Source of the DNA: Bradyrhizobium sp. CCGUVB1N3 | GTDB lineage: Bacteria; Pseudomonadota; Alphaproteobacteria; Rhizobiales; Xanthobacteraceae | Direction of reading: 5' to 3' | DNA: 64,000 nucleotides | Assembly (NCBI RefSeq): GCF_024199925.1 | Contig: NZ_JANADR010000001.1 | Coordinates: 5,583,501-5,647,500 of the forward strand | In this document: positions 26,987-36,327 of the stretch, piece after piece | Layout: every line of letters starts with the position of its first letter | How positions within the stretch are numbered: the first letter of the stretch is position 1 | Notes under the pieces: generated by a model | Seen by the model: only the letters and a program-made list of their open reading frames with translations | Told to the model about the DNA's origin: nothing | Databases searched by the model: none | Position numbers and translations under genes: made by a program

Positions 26987-27023
26987 GTGCTCCAAGAGAG
27001 GCCAAAGCCCATCGAGCGGGCGG
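26914..27023. repeat. Direct repeat containing tRNA-Phe (left copy)
   Basis: The tRNA and about 37 bases of its upstream flank match 30979-31090, apart from two tRNA substitutions, a 2-base indel and few changes. Both copies have the same orientation and are 4065 bp apart. Confidence 0.85.
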
Positions 27024-27038
27024 CCAACGCACGCAAGA

Positions 27039-27878
27039 TTAAATCAGCGGCGCGCCCTGCCGCAGATTCATGTGCCGATTGACGTCCTTGTAAAGAAGAT
27101 AGCGGAACCGGCCGGGGCCTCCTGCGTAGCAGGCCTGCGGGCAAAACGCGCGCAGCCACATATAGTCTCCGGCCTCCACTTCCACCCAATCGCGATTGAG
27201 GCGGTAAACCGCCTTGCCTTCGAGCACATACAGCCCGTGTTCCATGACGTGCGTCTCGGTAAAGGGGATCGTCGCCCCCGGCTCGAACGTCACGATGTTG
27301 ATGTGCATGTCATGCCGCATGTCGGCCGGATCAATGAAGCGCGTTGTGGCCCACCTCCCCTCCGTGTTCGGCATCGGCACCGGTGCGATCGAGTCTTCGT
27401 TGGTCACGATCGCCTCGGGCTCGGCCAACCCCGGCACGCGCTGGTACAGCTTGCGGATCCAGTGAAGCTGGGCCGGGCCCGGACCGCAATTGCGCAGGCT
27501 CCAGTCGCAACCAGGCGGCACATAGGCGAAGCCGCCGGCCCTCAGCTCTTTTTCCCTGCCTGCCAGTTTGAGGATGACCTGGCCGCCCGCGACGAACAGA
27601 GCCCCCTCGGCGTCCTTGTTTGGCTCGGGGATGTCACTCCCTCCAGCCGGCGCGATCTCCATCAGATAATGGGAGAACGTCTCGGCGAAGCCCGAGAGCG
27701 GCCGCGCCAGGACCCAGACACGCGTGTTGTCCCAATGCGGCAGATGACTGACGACGATATCGCGTTGCACGCCGCTCGGAATAACGGCGTATGCGTTCGT
27801 AAAGACCGCACGGCCGCTCAGAAGATCCGTCTGCGGCGGCAGACCGCCCTGCGGTACGTGATACGTTCGCGACGACAT
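27039..27878 (-). CDS. allE: (S)-ureidoglycine aminohydrolase
   Basis: A 279-residue bicupin protein matching the AllE/UGHY family. It catalyses release of ammonia from (S)-ureidoglycine to give (S)-ureidoglycolate in allantoin breakdown. The two cupin halves are visible: one around residues 75-145 ('GGQVILKLAGREKELRAGGF', 'YVPPGC') and one around 195-265 with the metal-binding pattern 'ETHVMEHGLYVLEGKAVY' and 'LRAFCPQACYAGG'. No signal peptide, so cytoplasmic. It lies downstream of ureidoglycolate lyase and dctA on the same strand (57-bp gap), consistent with one ureide operon. Confidence 0.92.
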   Translation of the reverse strand: MSSRTYHVPQGGLPPQTDLLSGRAVFTNAYAVIPSGVQRDIVVSHLPHWDNTRVWVLARPLSGFAETFSHYLMEIAPAGGSDIPEPNKDAEGALFVAGGQVILKLAGREKELRAGGFAYVPPGCDWSLRNCGPGPAQLHWIRKLYQRVPGLAEPEAIVTNEDSIAPVPMPNTEGRWATTRFIDPADMRHDMHINIVTFEPGATIPFTETHVMEHGLYVLEGKAVYRLNRDWVEVEAGDYMWLRAFCPQACYAGGPGRFRYLLYKDVNRHMNLRQGAPLI

Positions 27879-27934
27879 CTTTGGGCCTCGTGAAAATAAC
27901 CGGTGCGGCGGGGCAACTTGCGTTGGCGCACCGA

Positions 27935-28444
27935 CTAAGCTCCGGAATTGTAATCAGGCATCAGATCGAGCCGCATTGTCTCGTCCAGCCAATATTCTTC
28001 GAGATTGTTCCCACCGCCCTTTCGGTCGACCACAAGGAACGGACTTGCGTCCTTGAGAACGAGGAGCGGGTGGTGCCAGCAGTCTCTCGCATAGTTCACG
28101 CCCTGATGCCCCGTCGCCGCGAATGCCCGATAACTCGCGGCATTGCGGGGGTCGGTGCAAACGACGGCCAGCCAATCCACGCCGCCGAGCGGCATGAACA
28201 TCTGGCTTCCAAGCGGATGGCGCTCCATCAGGCGAATTTCAATCGGCGCAGGGCGCAGCGAAGCGACAAACCAGCTGATGTTGACCTGTCCGCCTTCCGC
28301 GGCGACGTCGATATTGGCGAGGTCGTTGAAACGCCTGGCATAGCCCTGGTTGATCGACAGGGGGATCGCCCCTTCCGTTTCGATGACTTGGCCGAACGGC
28401 GCGAATGCCTGCTTCGTCAGGGGCTCAATCGAAAGTATCGCCAT
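27935..28444 (-). CDS. allA: Ureidoglycolate lyase
   Basis: About 169 residues from ATG 28444, which follows GAGGTGG; an in-frame TTG at 28471 is less likely. Family signatures 'PFGQVIE', 'RFNDLANIDV', 'MERHPLGSQMFMPL' and 'GVNYARDCWHHPLLVL' identify AllA, which cleaves (S)-ureidoglycolate to glyoxylate and urea. This is the step after the enzyme encoded just downstream. The gene follows dctA with a gap of 23 bp, so they are probably co-transcribed. Confidence 0.92.
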   Translation of the reverse strand: MAILSIEPLTKQAFAPFGQVIETEGAIPLSINQGYARRFNDLANIDVAAEGGQVNISWFVASLRPAPIEIRLMERHPLGSQMFMPLGGVDWLAVVCTDPRNAASYRAFAATGHQGVNYARDCWHHPLLVLKDASPFLVVDRKGGGNNLEEYWLDETMRLDLMPDYNSGA

Positions 28445-28467
28445 CGCCACCTCAAAAGTTTCGGCGT

Positions 28468-29817
28468 TCAAAGCGTCTGCAGGCCCGCGACGGGAGCATT
28501 CACGCCCGCCGGTTCGGCCTGCAAAGCCTCGCCTGACGGATCGATCTCACCGTTCAGGATGCGACGCGCCTTGGCGCGATCGAGGTCGCCTTCCCATGAG
28601 GCGACAACGACCGTCGCAACGCAGTTTCCGACATAATTGCCGAGCGCGCGAGCAATGCCGATGAACCAGTCCACCGACAAGATCAGCACCAACCCGATCG
28701 CCGGGATGGCCGGAATCGCTGATAGCGTCGCGGCGAGGACGACAATGGCCGAGCCCGGAACGCCATGAGCCCCCTTGGAGGTGAGCAACGCGACGCCGAG
28801 GATCGCAAGAAGATCGCCTATGGCAAGCGGAGTGTTGGTTGCCTGCGCGATAAAGACCGCCGCCAGTGTCAGATAGATCGAGAACGCATCCAGGTTGAAC
28901 GAGTACCCGGTCGGGATGACGAGGCCGACGGTCGATCGCTTGATCCCGAGCAGTTCGAGCTTGCGCATGGTCTGCGGAAGCACGCTGTCGCCCGCGGCCG
29001 TGCCGAGAACGATCATCAGCTCTTCGCGCAGATAGGCGAGCAGCTTGAACAGGCTGAAGCCGGACAGCCGCATGATCGTTCCGAGAACGATCACCACGAA
29101 GAGGATCACTGCCAGATAGAACAAGCCGACGAGGCCACCGAGCTGCTTGAGCGAACCAATGCCGTACTTCCCGACGGTGAATGCGATCGCACCGAAGACC
29201 CCGATCGGAGCGAGCCGGACGACGAAGTTCATCATCTTGAAGATGATCTCGTTCACGCGTTCGATGAAATCGACGACCGGCCTTGCGCGCTCACCGCACA
29301 ATGACACCGCACAACCAAACATGATCGAGACGATCAGGACCTGCAGGACGTCGCCGGAGCTGAAAGCGCCGACGATCGTCGAGGGAATGAGCTTCATCAG
29401 GAATTCGGAAACGCCACCGCCGGCGACCTGAGCCGCGGTCTGGCTGAACCCGCTCAGCGCCTTGGCGTCCAGCGTGCTGGGATCGATGTTCATTCCGGCG
29501 CCCGGCTGAAAATAATAGGCAAGCGCAATGCCGAACATCAAGGCGATGGTGGTAACGACCTCGAAATAGAGCAGCGCGCGAATGCCGACCCTTCCCACCT
29601 TCGAAAGGTCTCCGGCCGCTGAAATTCCCTGCACCACGACGCAGAACACGATGACGGGCACCAGCATCTTGATGAGTTTGATGAAGCCGTCGCCCAGTGG
29701 CTTCATCTGCAATGCCGTGTCCGGATAGGCCATACCGAGAGCAATGCCGAGCGCGAGTGCGACGACGACTTGGAAGAAGAGTGACTTGAAGATTCTGGGC
29801 ATGAAAAACTTGGGCAT
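28468..29817 (-). CDS. dctA: C4-dicarboxylate:cation symporter DctA family
   Basis: A 449-residue inner-membrane protein of the DAACS family. Multiple hydrophobic helices are seen ('SLFFQVVVALALGIALGM', 'LVPVIVFCVVVQGISAAGDL') and the transport-core motifs 'TAAGDSVLPQTM', 'GYSFNLDAFSIYLTLAAVFIAQ' and 'SKGAHGVPGSAIVVLAATLS' (in pieces). DctA imports succinate, malate, fumarate, and in some bacteria orotate. Here it heads a probable operon with allA and allE, so a ureide-related or acidic substrate is conceivable. Start ATG 29817 has AGGAAA upstream. The LysR gene at 30023 is divergent. Confidence 0.93.
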   Translation of the reverse strand: MPKFFMPRIFKSLFFQVVVALALGIALGMAYPDTALQMKPLGDGFIKLIKMLVPVIVFCVVVQGISAAGDLSKVGRVGIRALLYFEVVTTIALMFGIALAYYFQPGAGMNIDPSTLDAKALSGFSQTAAQVAGGGVSEFLMKLIPSTIVGAFSSGDVLQVLIVSIMFGCAVSLCGERARPVVDFIERVNEIIFKMMNFVVRLAPIGVFGAIAFTVGKYGIGSLKQLGGLVGLFYLAVILFVVIVLGTIMRLSGFSLFKLLAYLREELMIVLGTAAGDSVLPQTMRKLELLGIKRSTVGLVIPTGYSFNLDAFSIYLTLAAVFIAQATNTPLAIGDLLAILGVALLTSKGAHGVPGSAIVVLAATLSAIPAIPAIGLVLILSVDWFIGIARALGNYVGNCVATVVVASWEGDLDRAKARRILNGEIDPSGEALQAEPAGVNAPVAGLQTL

Positions 29818-30022
29818 GGCTTTCCTCGCTCGCTGGGCTTCCCGTTTGTCTGGCTTGGTGGGCTTGAGCCTCTGCCATTCTTGTCATTGGCGGCGACGTG
29901 ACGCTGCTGCGTACGGAGCCATACGCCGCTTGCAGGGCGGACGAACGCTCAATCGGTCATTCGTTGACCAGGCCCGGCACCAAGTCCAATATATAGAACG
30001 ACACGATTGATAGGTTTTCGCT

Positions 30023-30922
30023 ATGGATCTTCGCCAGGTCAGGTACTTCATTGCGGTGGCCGAAGAGCGCAGCTTCACCCTCGCTGCTCGGCGGCTGAAC
30101 ATCTCGCAGCCGCCACTCAGCCAACACATCCAGGCCCTCGAGGCCGAACTCGGCACCCAGTTGCTCTACAGGACGAGCCGCAAGGTCGAGCTGACGCAGG
30201 CCGGTGAAGCAATGCTGTTGCGAGGGCGCGCCATCCTGCAACAGGTCAAATCCGCGGAGGACGAGGTGCGCTCGATCGGCGCCGGCCTGATCGGAACGCT
30301 GGATCTTGGGGCAACCGGCTCCATCCTGCGTGGCCGTCTTGCGGAGCTGCTGGCGGCCTATCGGGAGGTCGCGCCATTGGTCAGGATGACGGTGCATGAG
30401 CAGGCGCCGGCGCTGCAGATCGCGGCCCTTCTCAACCGGACGACCAATATCTCGCTCATTCGCGGTATTCCCGGCGAACGCGACCTAACCAGCAAGCTGG
30501 CATGGCGGGAAGAGGTCGTTCTCGCAGTTCCCCGCACCCATCGGCTGGCGAAACGCAAGCGCGTCGCCCTCGGCGAACTGGCGTCGGAAGATCACGTCAT
30601 TCTGGATCCCGACAGCTCCGATTTCGCGCGCTATGTGCAGACGTGTTGTGTCGATGCCGGCTTCCTGCCGAAAGTTTCGCAGCAAGTCGTCGACGCTCAG
30701 TCGATCCCGAGCCTGATTGCGGCGGGCTTCGGTGTCGCGCTCGTACCGCAGTCGATTGCGCGTTTCACGACAGCCGATATCGCGTTTCGTCCGATCAGGC
30801 CCTCACCGCCTGCAGCCGACGTGTTTCTGGTGTTCAGGGCGGACGAGACGTCGATGGTGGTGCACAATTTCATCAAGCTCGCCCTCCGATATTTGAGCCA
30901 CCGGAAGAGGCTGGGCCAATGA
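30023..30922 (+). CDS. LysR-family transcriptional regulator
   Basis: A 299-residue protein with the LysR N-terminal winged helix ('MDLRQVRYFIAVAEERSFT', 'AARRLNISQPPLSQHIQALE') and a C-terminal LysR substrate-binding domain. Its gene is divergent from dctA-allA-allE, with a 205-bp gap that should hold the shared control region; the arrangement is classic for LysR activators of a neighbouring operon. A ureide intermediate would be the natural co-inducer, but this is inferred from context only. Confidence 0.92.
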   Translation: MDLRQVRYFIAVAEERSFTLAARRLNISQPPLSQHIQALEAELGTQLLYRTSRKVELTQAGEAMLLRGRAILQQVKSAEDEVRSIGAGLIGTLDLGATGSILRGRLAELLAAYREVAPLVRMTVHEQAPALQIAALLNRTTNISLIRGIPGERDLTSKLAWREEVVLAVPRTHRLAKRKRVALGELASEDHVILDPDSSDFARYVQTCCVDAGFLPKVSQQVVDAQSIPSLIAAGFGVALVPQSIARFTTADIAFRPIRPSPPAADVFLVFRADETSMVVHNFIKLALRYLSHRKRLGQ

Positions 30923-30978
30923 ATAAGCTTTTGAATTTGCTAATTGCTTTGGGTATCAGGCTCTCAGAGGAGCCGTGG

Positions 30979-31051
30979 TGCCCAGGGGCGGAATCGAACC
31001 ACCGACACTGCGATTTTCAGTCGCATGCTCTACCAACTGAGCTACCTGGGC
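30979..31051 (-). tRNA. tRNA-Phe(GAA), intact copy
   Basis: 73-base cloverleaf with acceptor GCCCAGG/CCTGGGC, normal D-arm TAGCTCAG, anticodon loop CTGAAAA (GAA) and T-arm GGTGG-TTCGATT-CCGCC. CCA not encoded. It lies next to the core genes yacG and maf and is probably the functional gene and an integration site for the DNA to its left. Confidence 0.95.
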
Positions 31052-31090
31052 GTGCTCCAAGAGAGGGGCCAAGGCCCATCGAGCGGGCGG
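30979..31090. repeat. Direct repeat containing tRNA-Phe (right copy)
   Basis: Matches 26914-27023 over the tRNA and upstream flank up to GAGCGGGCGG; sequence similarity ends after 31090. Confidence 0.85.
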
Positions 31091-31237
31091 TTTATAGTGG
31101 GCTGAAGGCGGCCTGTCCACCCACGCTTCGCCTTTGGCTTCGCCGGGCGCGGCCCGGCTGTGTACAAGGTTGGGCGGCGCGGGGATGGAGCCGCTAGTCG
31201 CCTCGCTCACGCCGTATAACCGTATGATAATACTGTA

Positions 31238-31420
31238 TTATTCGACATCGTCGGTTCCGTCGTCGCGGCCGGGGATGACGTAGGAGCCCTTGAGCCAGCG
31301 GTTGAGGTCGACGTCGCGGCAGCGCGAGGAGCAGAACGGGCGGGTGGCCTGGGACTGCGGCTTGCCGCAGATCGGGCAGGTCTTGAGCGGGGGAAGCGGC
31401 TTTTTGACTTGGTCGTCCAT
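31238..31420 (-). CDS. yacG: DNA gyrase inhibitor YacG (zinc-ribbon)
   Basis: A 60-residue protein with four zinc ligands at residues C15, C18, C30 and C34 ('CPICGKP' and '[16 protein letters not shown]'), the signature of YacG. In E. coli YacG binds GyrB and blocks DNA binding by gyrase. Neighbouring maf upstream on the same strand is the usual arrangement in alphaproteobacteria. Length is typical. Confidence 0.93.
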   Translation of the reverse strand: MDDQVKKPLPPLKTCPICGKPQSQATRPFCSSRCRDVDLNRWLKGSYVIPGRDDGTDDVE

Positions 31421-31577
31421 GGGGTGAGCCTACACGAAGTCCGGGGATAGGAGGGCGTGGGCGGTGGGGTTCCTGGACGGGCGCAGCGGGACTCGCGGCA
31501 CCCCCGCGCAAGGGGGCCCCGCCAGCCAGGCCGTTCTACTTTGCATGGGGTTGTTTTCGAGGTTTTGTGGGAAGGCG

Positions 31578-32207
31578 TCAGACGCCGACGGCGTTGAGCC
31601 AGCCGAAGCGGATGGGGAAGCCTTCGCCGCCCAGCAGCGTGGTGGTCTCGTAGAGCGGCAGGCCGACCACGTTGGTGTAGGAGCCAACCATCTTGACCAC
31701 GAAGGAACCGGCGATGCCCTGCACGGCGTAGCCGCCGGCTTTGCCGCGCCATTCGCCGGAGCCGATATAGGCCTGGATGTCATCCTCGGAGAGGCGCTTG
31801 AAACGGACGCGGGTCTCGACCAGGCGCTGGCGGAAGGCCTCGCGCGGGGTGACCAGGGTGATCGCGGTATAGACGCGGTGGTTGCGGCCCGACAGGAGCC
31901 GCAGGCACTGCGCGGCCTCATCGACCAGATGGGCCTTGGGCAGGATGCGGCGGCCGACCGCGACCACGGTGTCGGCGGAGAGGATGAAGGCCCCGCGCAG
32001 CTCGTCGTCGAGCTGTACCGATTTGAGCGCCGCATCGGCTTTTGCCCGGGCGAGGCGATTGGCGCAGGCGCGCGGCAGCTCGCCCCGCTTCGGCGTCTCG
32101 TCGACATCGGCCGGCCGCAAGGCATCAGGCTCGATGCCGGCCTGATTGAGCAGCGACAGGCGCCGTGGCGAACCGGAGGCAAGAACGAATTTGGGGCGGC
32201 CGAGCAT
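31578..32207 (-). CDS. maf: Maf-family nucleoside triphosphate pyrophosphatase
   Basis: A 209-residue cytoplasmic protein with the Maf signature '[12 protein letters not shown]' at the start, 'VDET' and 'ARAKADAA' further on, the '[15 protein letters not shown]' motif and '[11 protein letters not shown]' near the C-terminus. Maf proteins hydrolyse non-canonical or canonical NTPs to NMP and pyrophosphate. It precedes yacG in the same direction. The gap upstream to the LMW phosphatase (156 bp) is too short for the infA gene often found there in relatives. Confidence 0.93.
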   Translation of the reverse strand: MLGRPKFVLASGSPRRLSLLNQAGIEPDALRPADVDETPKRGELPRACANRLARAKADAALKSVQLDDELRGAFILSADTVVAVGRRILPKAHLVDEAAQCLRLLSGRNHRVYTAITLVTPREAFRQRLVETRVRFKRLSEDDIQAYIGSGEWRGKAGGYAVQGIAGSFVVKMVGSYTNVVGLPLYETTTLLGGEGFPIRFGWLNAVGV

Positions 32208-32363
32208 CAGTTGTTTTGGGGGACGAAGCAGCGGGTGAATTGCGCGCGGAACCTATCGGAAGGGGGCCGGTTTCACAACCCGGGAACCCGGACTTAAGCG
32301 ATTCGACCGGACTTCAGATGCATGTGCCTGCGGTCTGTGACGCCGGTGTTACGTCGCTTCGCC

Positions 32364-32834
32364 TCACCCGCTCGCCGCGCCCGCCTTCGCAAAGCGCTTG
32401 CGGATGCGCAGGAGGAGCTGATCGCAGACTTCGCGGTAGGCGGCGAGCTTCTGGTCGCGGCTGCCTTCAGTGCCGGTCGGATCGTGCGTCGGCCAGTATT
32501 CGACGTCGGCGGCGAGCGTGCGCGTCAGCTCCAGCGCCTTGTGATGCGCTTCGGGCGACAGCGTGATGATGAGGTCGAAATTCAGCCCCTCCCAGTCCTC
32601 CAGCTCCTCGAAGGTCTGCGGCTTGTGGGTGGAGATGTCCTGCCCGAGCTCGGCCATCACGGCGACCGCAAAGGGATCGAGCTCGCCCTTCCTGGCGCCG
32701 GCGGATTTGACGTAGAGGGCCTGCGGAAACATGTGCTGCAACAGGCTTTCGGCCATCGGCGAGCGCACGCTGTTCAGCGCGCAGGCAAACAGCACCGATT
32801 GCGAATCGCGTGCGCGTGGGGGCGCCGCTGCCAT
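32364..32834 (-). CDS. Low-molecular-weight phosphatase-family protein
   Basis: A 156-residue protein of the LMW-PTP/arsenate-reductase fold. The CX5R phosphate loop is at C18-R24 ('FACALNSVRSPMAESL'), and the acidic 'DPTG' loop near the C-terminus supplies the general acid. The family includes tyrosine phosphatases and ArsC-like reductases; in this conserved hisD-linked cluster its physiological substrate is not established. It lies downstream of UPF0262 in the same direction. Confidence 0.88.
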   Translation of the reverse strand: MAAAPPRARDSQSVLFACALNSVRSPMAESLLQHMFPQALYVKSAGARKGELDPFAVAVMAELGQDISTHKPQTFEELEDWEGLNFDLIITLSPEAHHKALELTRTLAADVEYWPTHDPTGTEGSRDQKLAAYREVCDQLLLRIRKRFAKAGAASG

Positions 32835-32854
32835 CCGTTAGCCTTCTTTAGTAG

Positions 32855-32905
32855 AGGGCATGGCCTTATCGGAAAACCGCTGCACACTTTTCCGGGCCAT
32901 GCCCT
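32855..32905. repeat. Intergenic hairpin repeat (GGGCATGGCC type)
   Basis: AGGGCATGGCC at 32855 and GGCCATGCCCT ending at 32905 are reverse complements, enclosing GGAAAACCGC and CACTTTTCCG that also pair in part. Related to the repeat at 2697-2745. It lies between two genes of the same strand. Confidence 0.65.
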
Positions 32906-33398
32906 AGCCTTTCCAATGAAGGACGGTGATGAGCGTGAACAGCCGGCGCGAGGTCTCGAAATCGACCCGCACCTTGCCCTTCAGCCGCTCCTGGAGCGTG
33001 CGCGATCCCTCGTCATGGATGCCGCGGCGGCCCATGTCGATGGCCTCGATCTTGTCCGGCGTCGCGGTCCGGATCGCCTGGTAGTAGCTGTCGCAGATCA
33101 TGAAATAGTCCTTCACGATCCGACGGAATGGCGTCAGCGACAACAGATGCGCGACCACGGGCGTGCCGTCCCCGCGGCGGATGTCGAACATCAAGCGGTT
33201 GCCGGTGATGCCGATATGCAGCGTGAACGGGCCCTGGCCGTCGGCTCCTTCCGGCGCGAACAGGTTCTGCTCGATCAGATCGTAGATCGCGATCGCGCGC
33301 TCATGCTCGATGTCCGGCCCGGAGCGGCCGATCGATTCCTCGTCGAGCGTGACGCCGACGATGCGATTCTGCGTGTCGTCCTGTGCGGGCTTGTTCAT
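32904..33398 (-). CDS. UPF0262 family protein
   Basis: About 164 residues from ATG 33398, which overlaps the hisD stop by four bases (ATGA). The sequence '[29 protein letters not shown]' (read in pieces) and '[24 protein letters not shown]' are diagnostic of UPF0262, a conserved alphaproteobacterial family of unknown function that is regularly linked to hisD. Predicted cytoplasmic. The overlap implies translational coupling with histidinol dehydrogenase. Confidence 0.9.
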   Translation of the reverse strand: MNKPAQDDTQNRIVGVTLDEESIGRSGPDIEHERAIAIYDLIEQNLFAPEGADGQGPFTLHIGITGNRLMFDIRRGDGTPVVAHLLSLTPFRRIVKDYFMICDSYYQAIRTATPDKIEAIDMGRRGIHDEGSRTLQERLKGKVRVDFETSRRLFTLITVLHWKG

Positions 33399-34690
33399 GA
33401 CAGATTGAGGCGCAATCCCACCGAACGCGCATGGGCGTCCAGCCCTTCCGCTTTGCCGAGCGTCATCGCGGCGGGCCCGAGCGCACGGAGTTGATCGGGG
33501 CCGCACTTAAGGATCGAGGTGCGCTTCATGAAGTCGTGCACCGAAAGCCCCGAGGAAAAGCGCGCCGAACGCGCGGTCGGCAGCACGTGGTTGGAGCCGC
33601 CGACATAGTCGCCGATCGCTTCCGGCGTGTGCGGCCCAAGGAACACGGCGCCAGCATTGCGGATCCGGCCTGCGAGCGCGTCCGCGTCCCTCGTCATGAC
33701 CTCGAGATGCTCGGCGGCGATGGCGTCCGCGAGCGGGATGGCTTCTTCGAGGGTCTTCACCATGATGACGGCACCGAAATCGGCCCAGGAGGCGCCGGCG
33801 ATCGCCGCGCGCGGCAGCGTCTTCAACTGCGCTTCGACCGCCGCTTCGACATCGGCGGCGAGCCGCGCGCTATCGGTGATGAGGATCGACTGCGCGCTCG
33901 AATCATGCTCGGCCTGGGCCAACAGGTCGGCGGCGATCCAGTCGGCATTGCCGGTGTCGTCGGCGATGACCAGCACTTCGGAGGGACCTGCGATCATGTC
34001 GATGCCGACCTTGCCGAACACCAGCCGTTTGGCGGCGGCGACATAGGCGTTGCCGGGGCCGACGATTTTTGCGACCGGCGCGATCGTCGCGGTGCCATGG
34101 GCGAGCGCGGCGACGGCCTGCGCGCCGCCGACGCGATAGATCTCGCTGACGCCGCCGAGATGGGCGGCCGCCAGCACCAGCGGATTGAGCTTGCCTTCGG
34201 GCGCCGGCACCACCATCACGAGGCGCGCAACGCCGGCAACCTTCGCCGGCACCGCATTCATCAGCACCGAGGACGGATAGGCCGCGGTACCGCCGGGCAC
34301 GTAGAGGCCGGCCGATTCGATCGCCGTGTAGCGCCAGCCGAGCTCGACGCCGAGCGAATCGGTGAAGCGCTCATCCTTCGGCAGTTGACGCGCGTGATAG
34401 GTCTCGATGCGGTCGCGGGCGAGCTTGAGCGCATCCAGCGTTGCGGCATCGCAGGCTTTTGTCGCGGCCTCGATGTCAGCCGCCGAGACGCGCAGGGAGC
34501 CCGCATCGAGCTCGAGCCGGTCGAACTTGCGCGTCGCCTCGATCAGCGCGGCATCGCCGCGCCTTGCCACATCATCGACGATGGCGCGCGCGGCGGCCTC
34601 GACGTCGGCCGAGACCTCGCGCTTGGCGGCGAGGAAGGCCGCAAATCGCTGGTCGAAATCGGCGCTGCTGCGGTCGAGGCGAATGGGCAT
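33395..34690 (-). CDS. hisD: Histidinol dehydrogenase
   Basis: A 431-residue enzyme of histidine biosynthesis; it oxidises L-histidinol to L-histidine in two NAD-dependent steps with a zinc ion. Family motifs include '[27 protein letters not shown]', '[14 protein letters not shown]', '[31 protein letters not shown]' (the C-terminal H of 'QAEHD' is a metal ligand) and '[24 protein letters not shown]', all quoted only in part here. The ATG at 34690 is preferred; a longer frame upstream has no family match. It is coupled to UPF0262 downstream. Confidence 0.96.
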   Translation of the reverse strand: MPIRLDRSSADFDQRFAAFLAAKREVSADVEAAARAIVDDVARRGDAALIEATRKFDRLELDAGSLRVSAADIEAATKACDAATLDALKLARDRIETYHARQLPKDERFTDSLGVELGWRYTAIESAGLYVPGGTAAYPSSVLMNAVPAKVAGVARLVMVVPAPEGKLNPLVLAAAHLGGVSEIYRVGGAQAVAALAHGTATIAPVAKIVGPGNAYVAAAKRLVFGKVGIDMIAGPSEVLVIADDTGNADWIAADLLAQAEHDSSAQSILITDSARLAADVEAAVEAQLKTLPRAAIAGASWADFGAVIMVKTLEEAIPLADAIAAEHLEVMTRDADALAGRIRNAGAVFLGPHTPEAIGDYVGGSNHVLPTARSARFSSGLSVHDFMKRTSILKCGPDQLRALGPAAMTLGKAEGLDAHARSVGLRLNLS

Positions 34691-34810
34691 GTTGCGACGG
34701 TCTTTGGCTGGTCTTTGGGGGTGGATCGGCGTCACTAGGTCCCCTGCTCAATGGCGCGGCGGGCCACCGCCGTCAACCCTTGGCAATCCGCCCTCGTCCT
34801 GGCTTGACGT

Positions 34811-34928
34811 CGTCCTGGCGAAAGCCAGGACCCATTATCCCAAGTCCTTGTTATTGAAACGAGATGTGGGCCCCGGTTCGATCCATCACGGCCACCGGTG
34901 GTAATGGGTCCTGGCTTTCGCCAGGACG
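34811..34928. repeat. Inverted pair of palindromic repeats (CGTCCTGGCGAAAGCCAGGA)
   Basis: Arms 34811-34837 and 34902-34928 are reverse complements, and each arm contains its own hairpin CCTGGC-GAAA-GCCAGG. The same element occurs at 63449-63585. Such REP-like units are abundant in intergenic DNA of Bradyrhizobium relatives. Confidence 0.8.
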
Positions 34929-34959
34929 ACACCGGAGTACGTGCACCGCCCTGCCCCCT

Positions 34960-35394
34960 TTACGCCGCCTCCCCACCCTCCCCCGTTCCCAGCTCATCCA
35001 TGCCCAGATCGGTCAGCTCGCATTCCAGGCATTCGACGTCGAGCCGGATCGCGCCGCCATGGGCGAACAGGAGCAGCGCGCTGCCCCCGGGCGCGTTTTG
35101 GCCGTGAAACTCGATACCGACGAGGTCCAAGACCCTCTCGGGTGCGGCGAGGTCGATATTGCGCGATTTGCAGGCGAGCACGCGGTCGAAGCGGAGCGCG
35201 GAGACCAGCCGGCGCGGCGCGGTCTCGCCGTCCAGCGTCTGCTCCCAATCCAGCCGGTTCATGCCGACCACCAGCCGCTTCTCGCCCTGCCGCCAGATGA
35301 TGTCGGAGGTCTGCACCCGCGCGTCCTGCACATGGGTGGAGATGACGGCGAGGTCGTCGGCATCGAGAGCAATCAGCTTGAGCTGCGGCGGCAT
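34960..35394 (-). CDS. DUF2948 family protein
   Basis: A 144-residue protein beginning 'LKLIALDADDLAVISTHVQDA' and containing 'KRLVVGMNRLDWE' and 'LLLFAHGGAIRLDVECLE', the pattern of DUF2948. The family is restricted to alphaproteobacteria and sits by custom next to hisD. It has no signal peptide or membrane segment. Function is unknown. Confidence 0.88.
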   Translation of the reverse strand: MPPQLKLIALDADDLAVISTHVQDARVQTSDIIWRQGEKRLVVGMNRLDWEQTLDGETAPRRLVSALRFDRVLACKSRNIDLAAPERVLDLVGIEFHGQNAPGGSALLLFAHGGAIRLDVECLECELTDLGMDELGTGEGGEAA

Positions 35395-35465
35395 CGGCCT
35401 ACACCTCTCATGGACGTCGCGGGGCTGCGCCTCAACGCAGCCGGACCGAGGCGGTTTCCGAGAGA

Positions 35466-36299
35466 CTACCCGGCCGCCCCGTCAAAAAACGCCAGCAGGT
35501 CGGCGTTGATGGTTTCGGCTTCGGTGGTCGGCATGCCGTGCGGGAAGCCCTTATACGTTTTCAGCGTGCCGTTCTTCAGAAGCTTGGCCGAGAGCGGCGC
35601 GGAGTCGGCGTAAGGCACGATCTGGTCGTCGTCGCCGTGCATGACGAGAACGGGCACGTTGATCTTCTTCAGATCCTCGGTGAAGTCGGTCTGCGAGAAG
35701 GCGACGACGCCGTCGTAATGCGCTTTCGCACCGCCCATCATGCCCTGACGCCACCAGTTCTGGATCACCGCTTCCGACGGCTTTGCGCCGGGACGATTGT
35801 AGCCATAGAACGGGCCGGCCGGCAGATCACGATAGAATTGCGAACGGCTGGCCGCGAGTTGCGCCTGCAGTCCGTCAAACACCTCCTTGGGCAGGCCGCC
35901 GGGATTGGCCGGCGTCTGCACCATCAGCGGCGGCACCGCCGAGAGGATTGCAGCCTTCGCCACGCGGCTTTCGCCGTGACGGGCGATGTAGTGCACGACC
36001 TCGCCGCCACCGGTGGAATGGCCGACGTGAATGGCGTTCTTCAGATCGAGATGCGCGGTGAGTGCAGCGAGATCATCGGCATAGTGGTCCATGTCGTGGC
36101 CGTCGGCGACCTGGCTCGAGCGGCCGTGACCACGGCGGTCATGGGCGACGACGCGGTAGCCATGGTTGAGGAAGAACAGCATCTGGGCATCCCAGTCGTC
36201 CGACGACAGCGGCCAGCCATGGCTGAACACGATCGGCTGGCCCTTGCCCCAGTCCTTGAAGAAGATATCGACGCCGTCTTTGGTGATGATGGTGGGCAT
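35466..36299 (-). CDS. Alpha/beta hydrolase, non-heme haloperoxidase-like
   Basis: A 277-residue protein that matches cofactor-free chloroperoxidase/esterase enzymes. It has '[16 protein letters not shown]' (oxyanion region), the nucleophile elbow '[17 protein letters not shown]' with catalytic Ser, Asp in '[12 protein letters not shown]' and His in '[12 protein letters not shown]'. The start ATG 36299 has GAAGGAG just upstream. Such enzymes act as esterases and can make peracids; the natural substrate is unknown. It stands alone between repeats. Confidence 0.9.
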   Translation of the reverse strand: MPTIITKDGVDIFFKDWGKGQPIVFSHGWPLSSDDWDAQMLFFLNHGYRVVAHDRRGHGRSSQVADGHDMDHYADDLAALTAHLDLKNAIHVGHSTGGGEVVHYIARHGESRVAKAAILSAVPPLMVQTPANPGGLPKEVFDGLQAQLAASRSQFYRDLPAGPFYGYNRPGAKPSEAVIQNWWRQGMMGGAKAHYDGVVAFSQTDFTEDLKKINVPVLVMHGDDDQIVPYADSAPLSAKLLKNGTLKTYKGFPHGMPTTEAETINADLLAFFDGAAG

Positions 36300-36327
36300 G
36301 ATTGCTCCTTCTTGCATTTTTTTTGAG

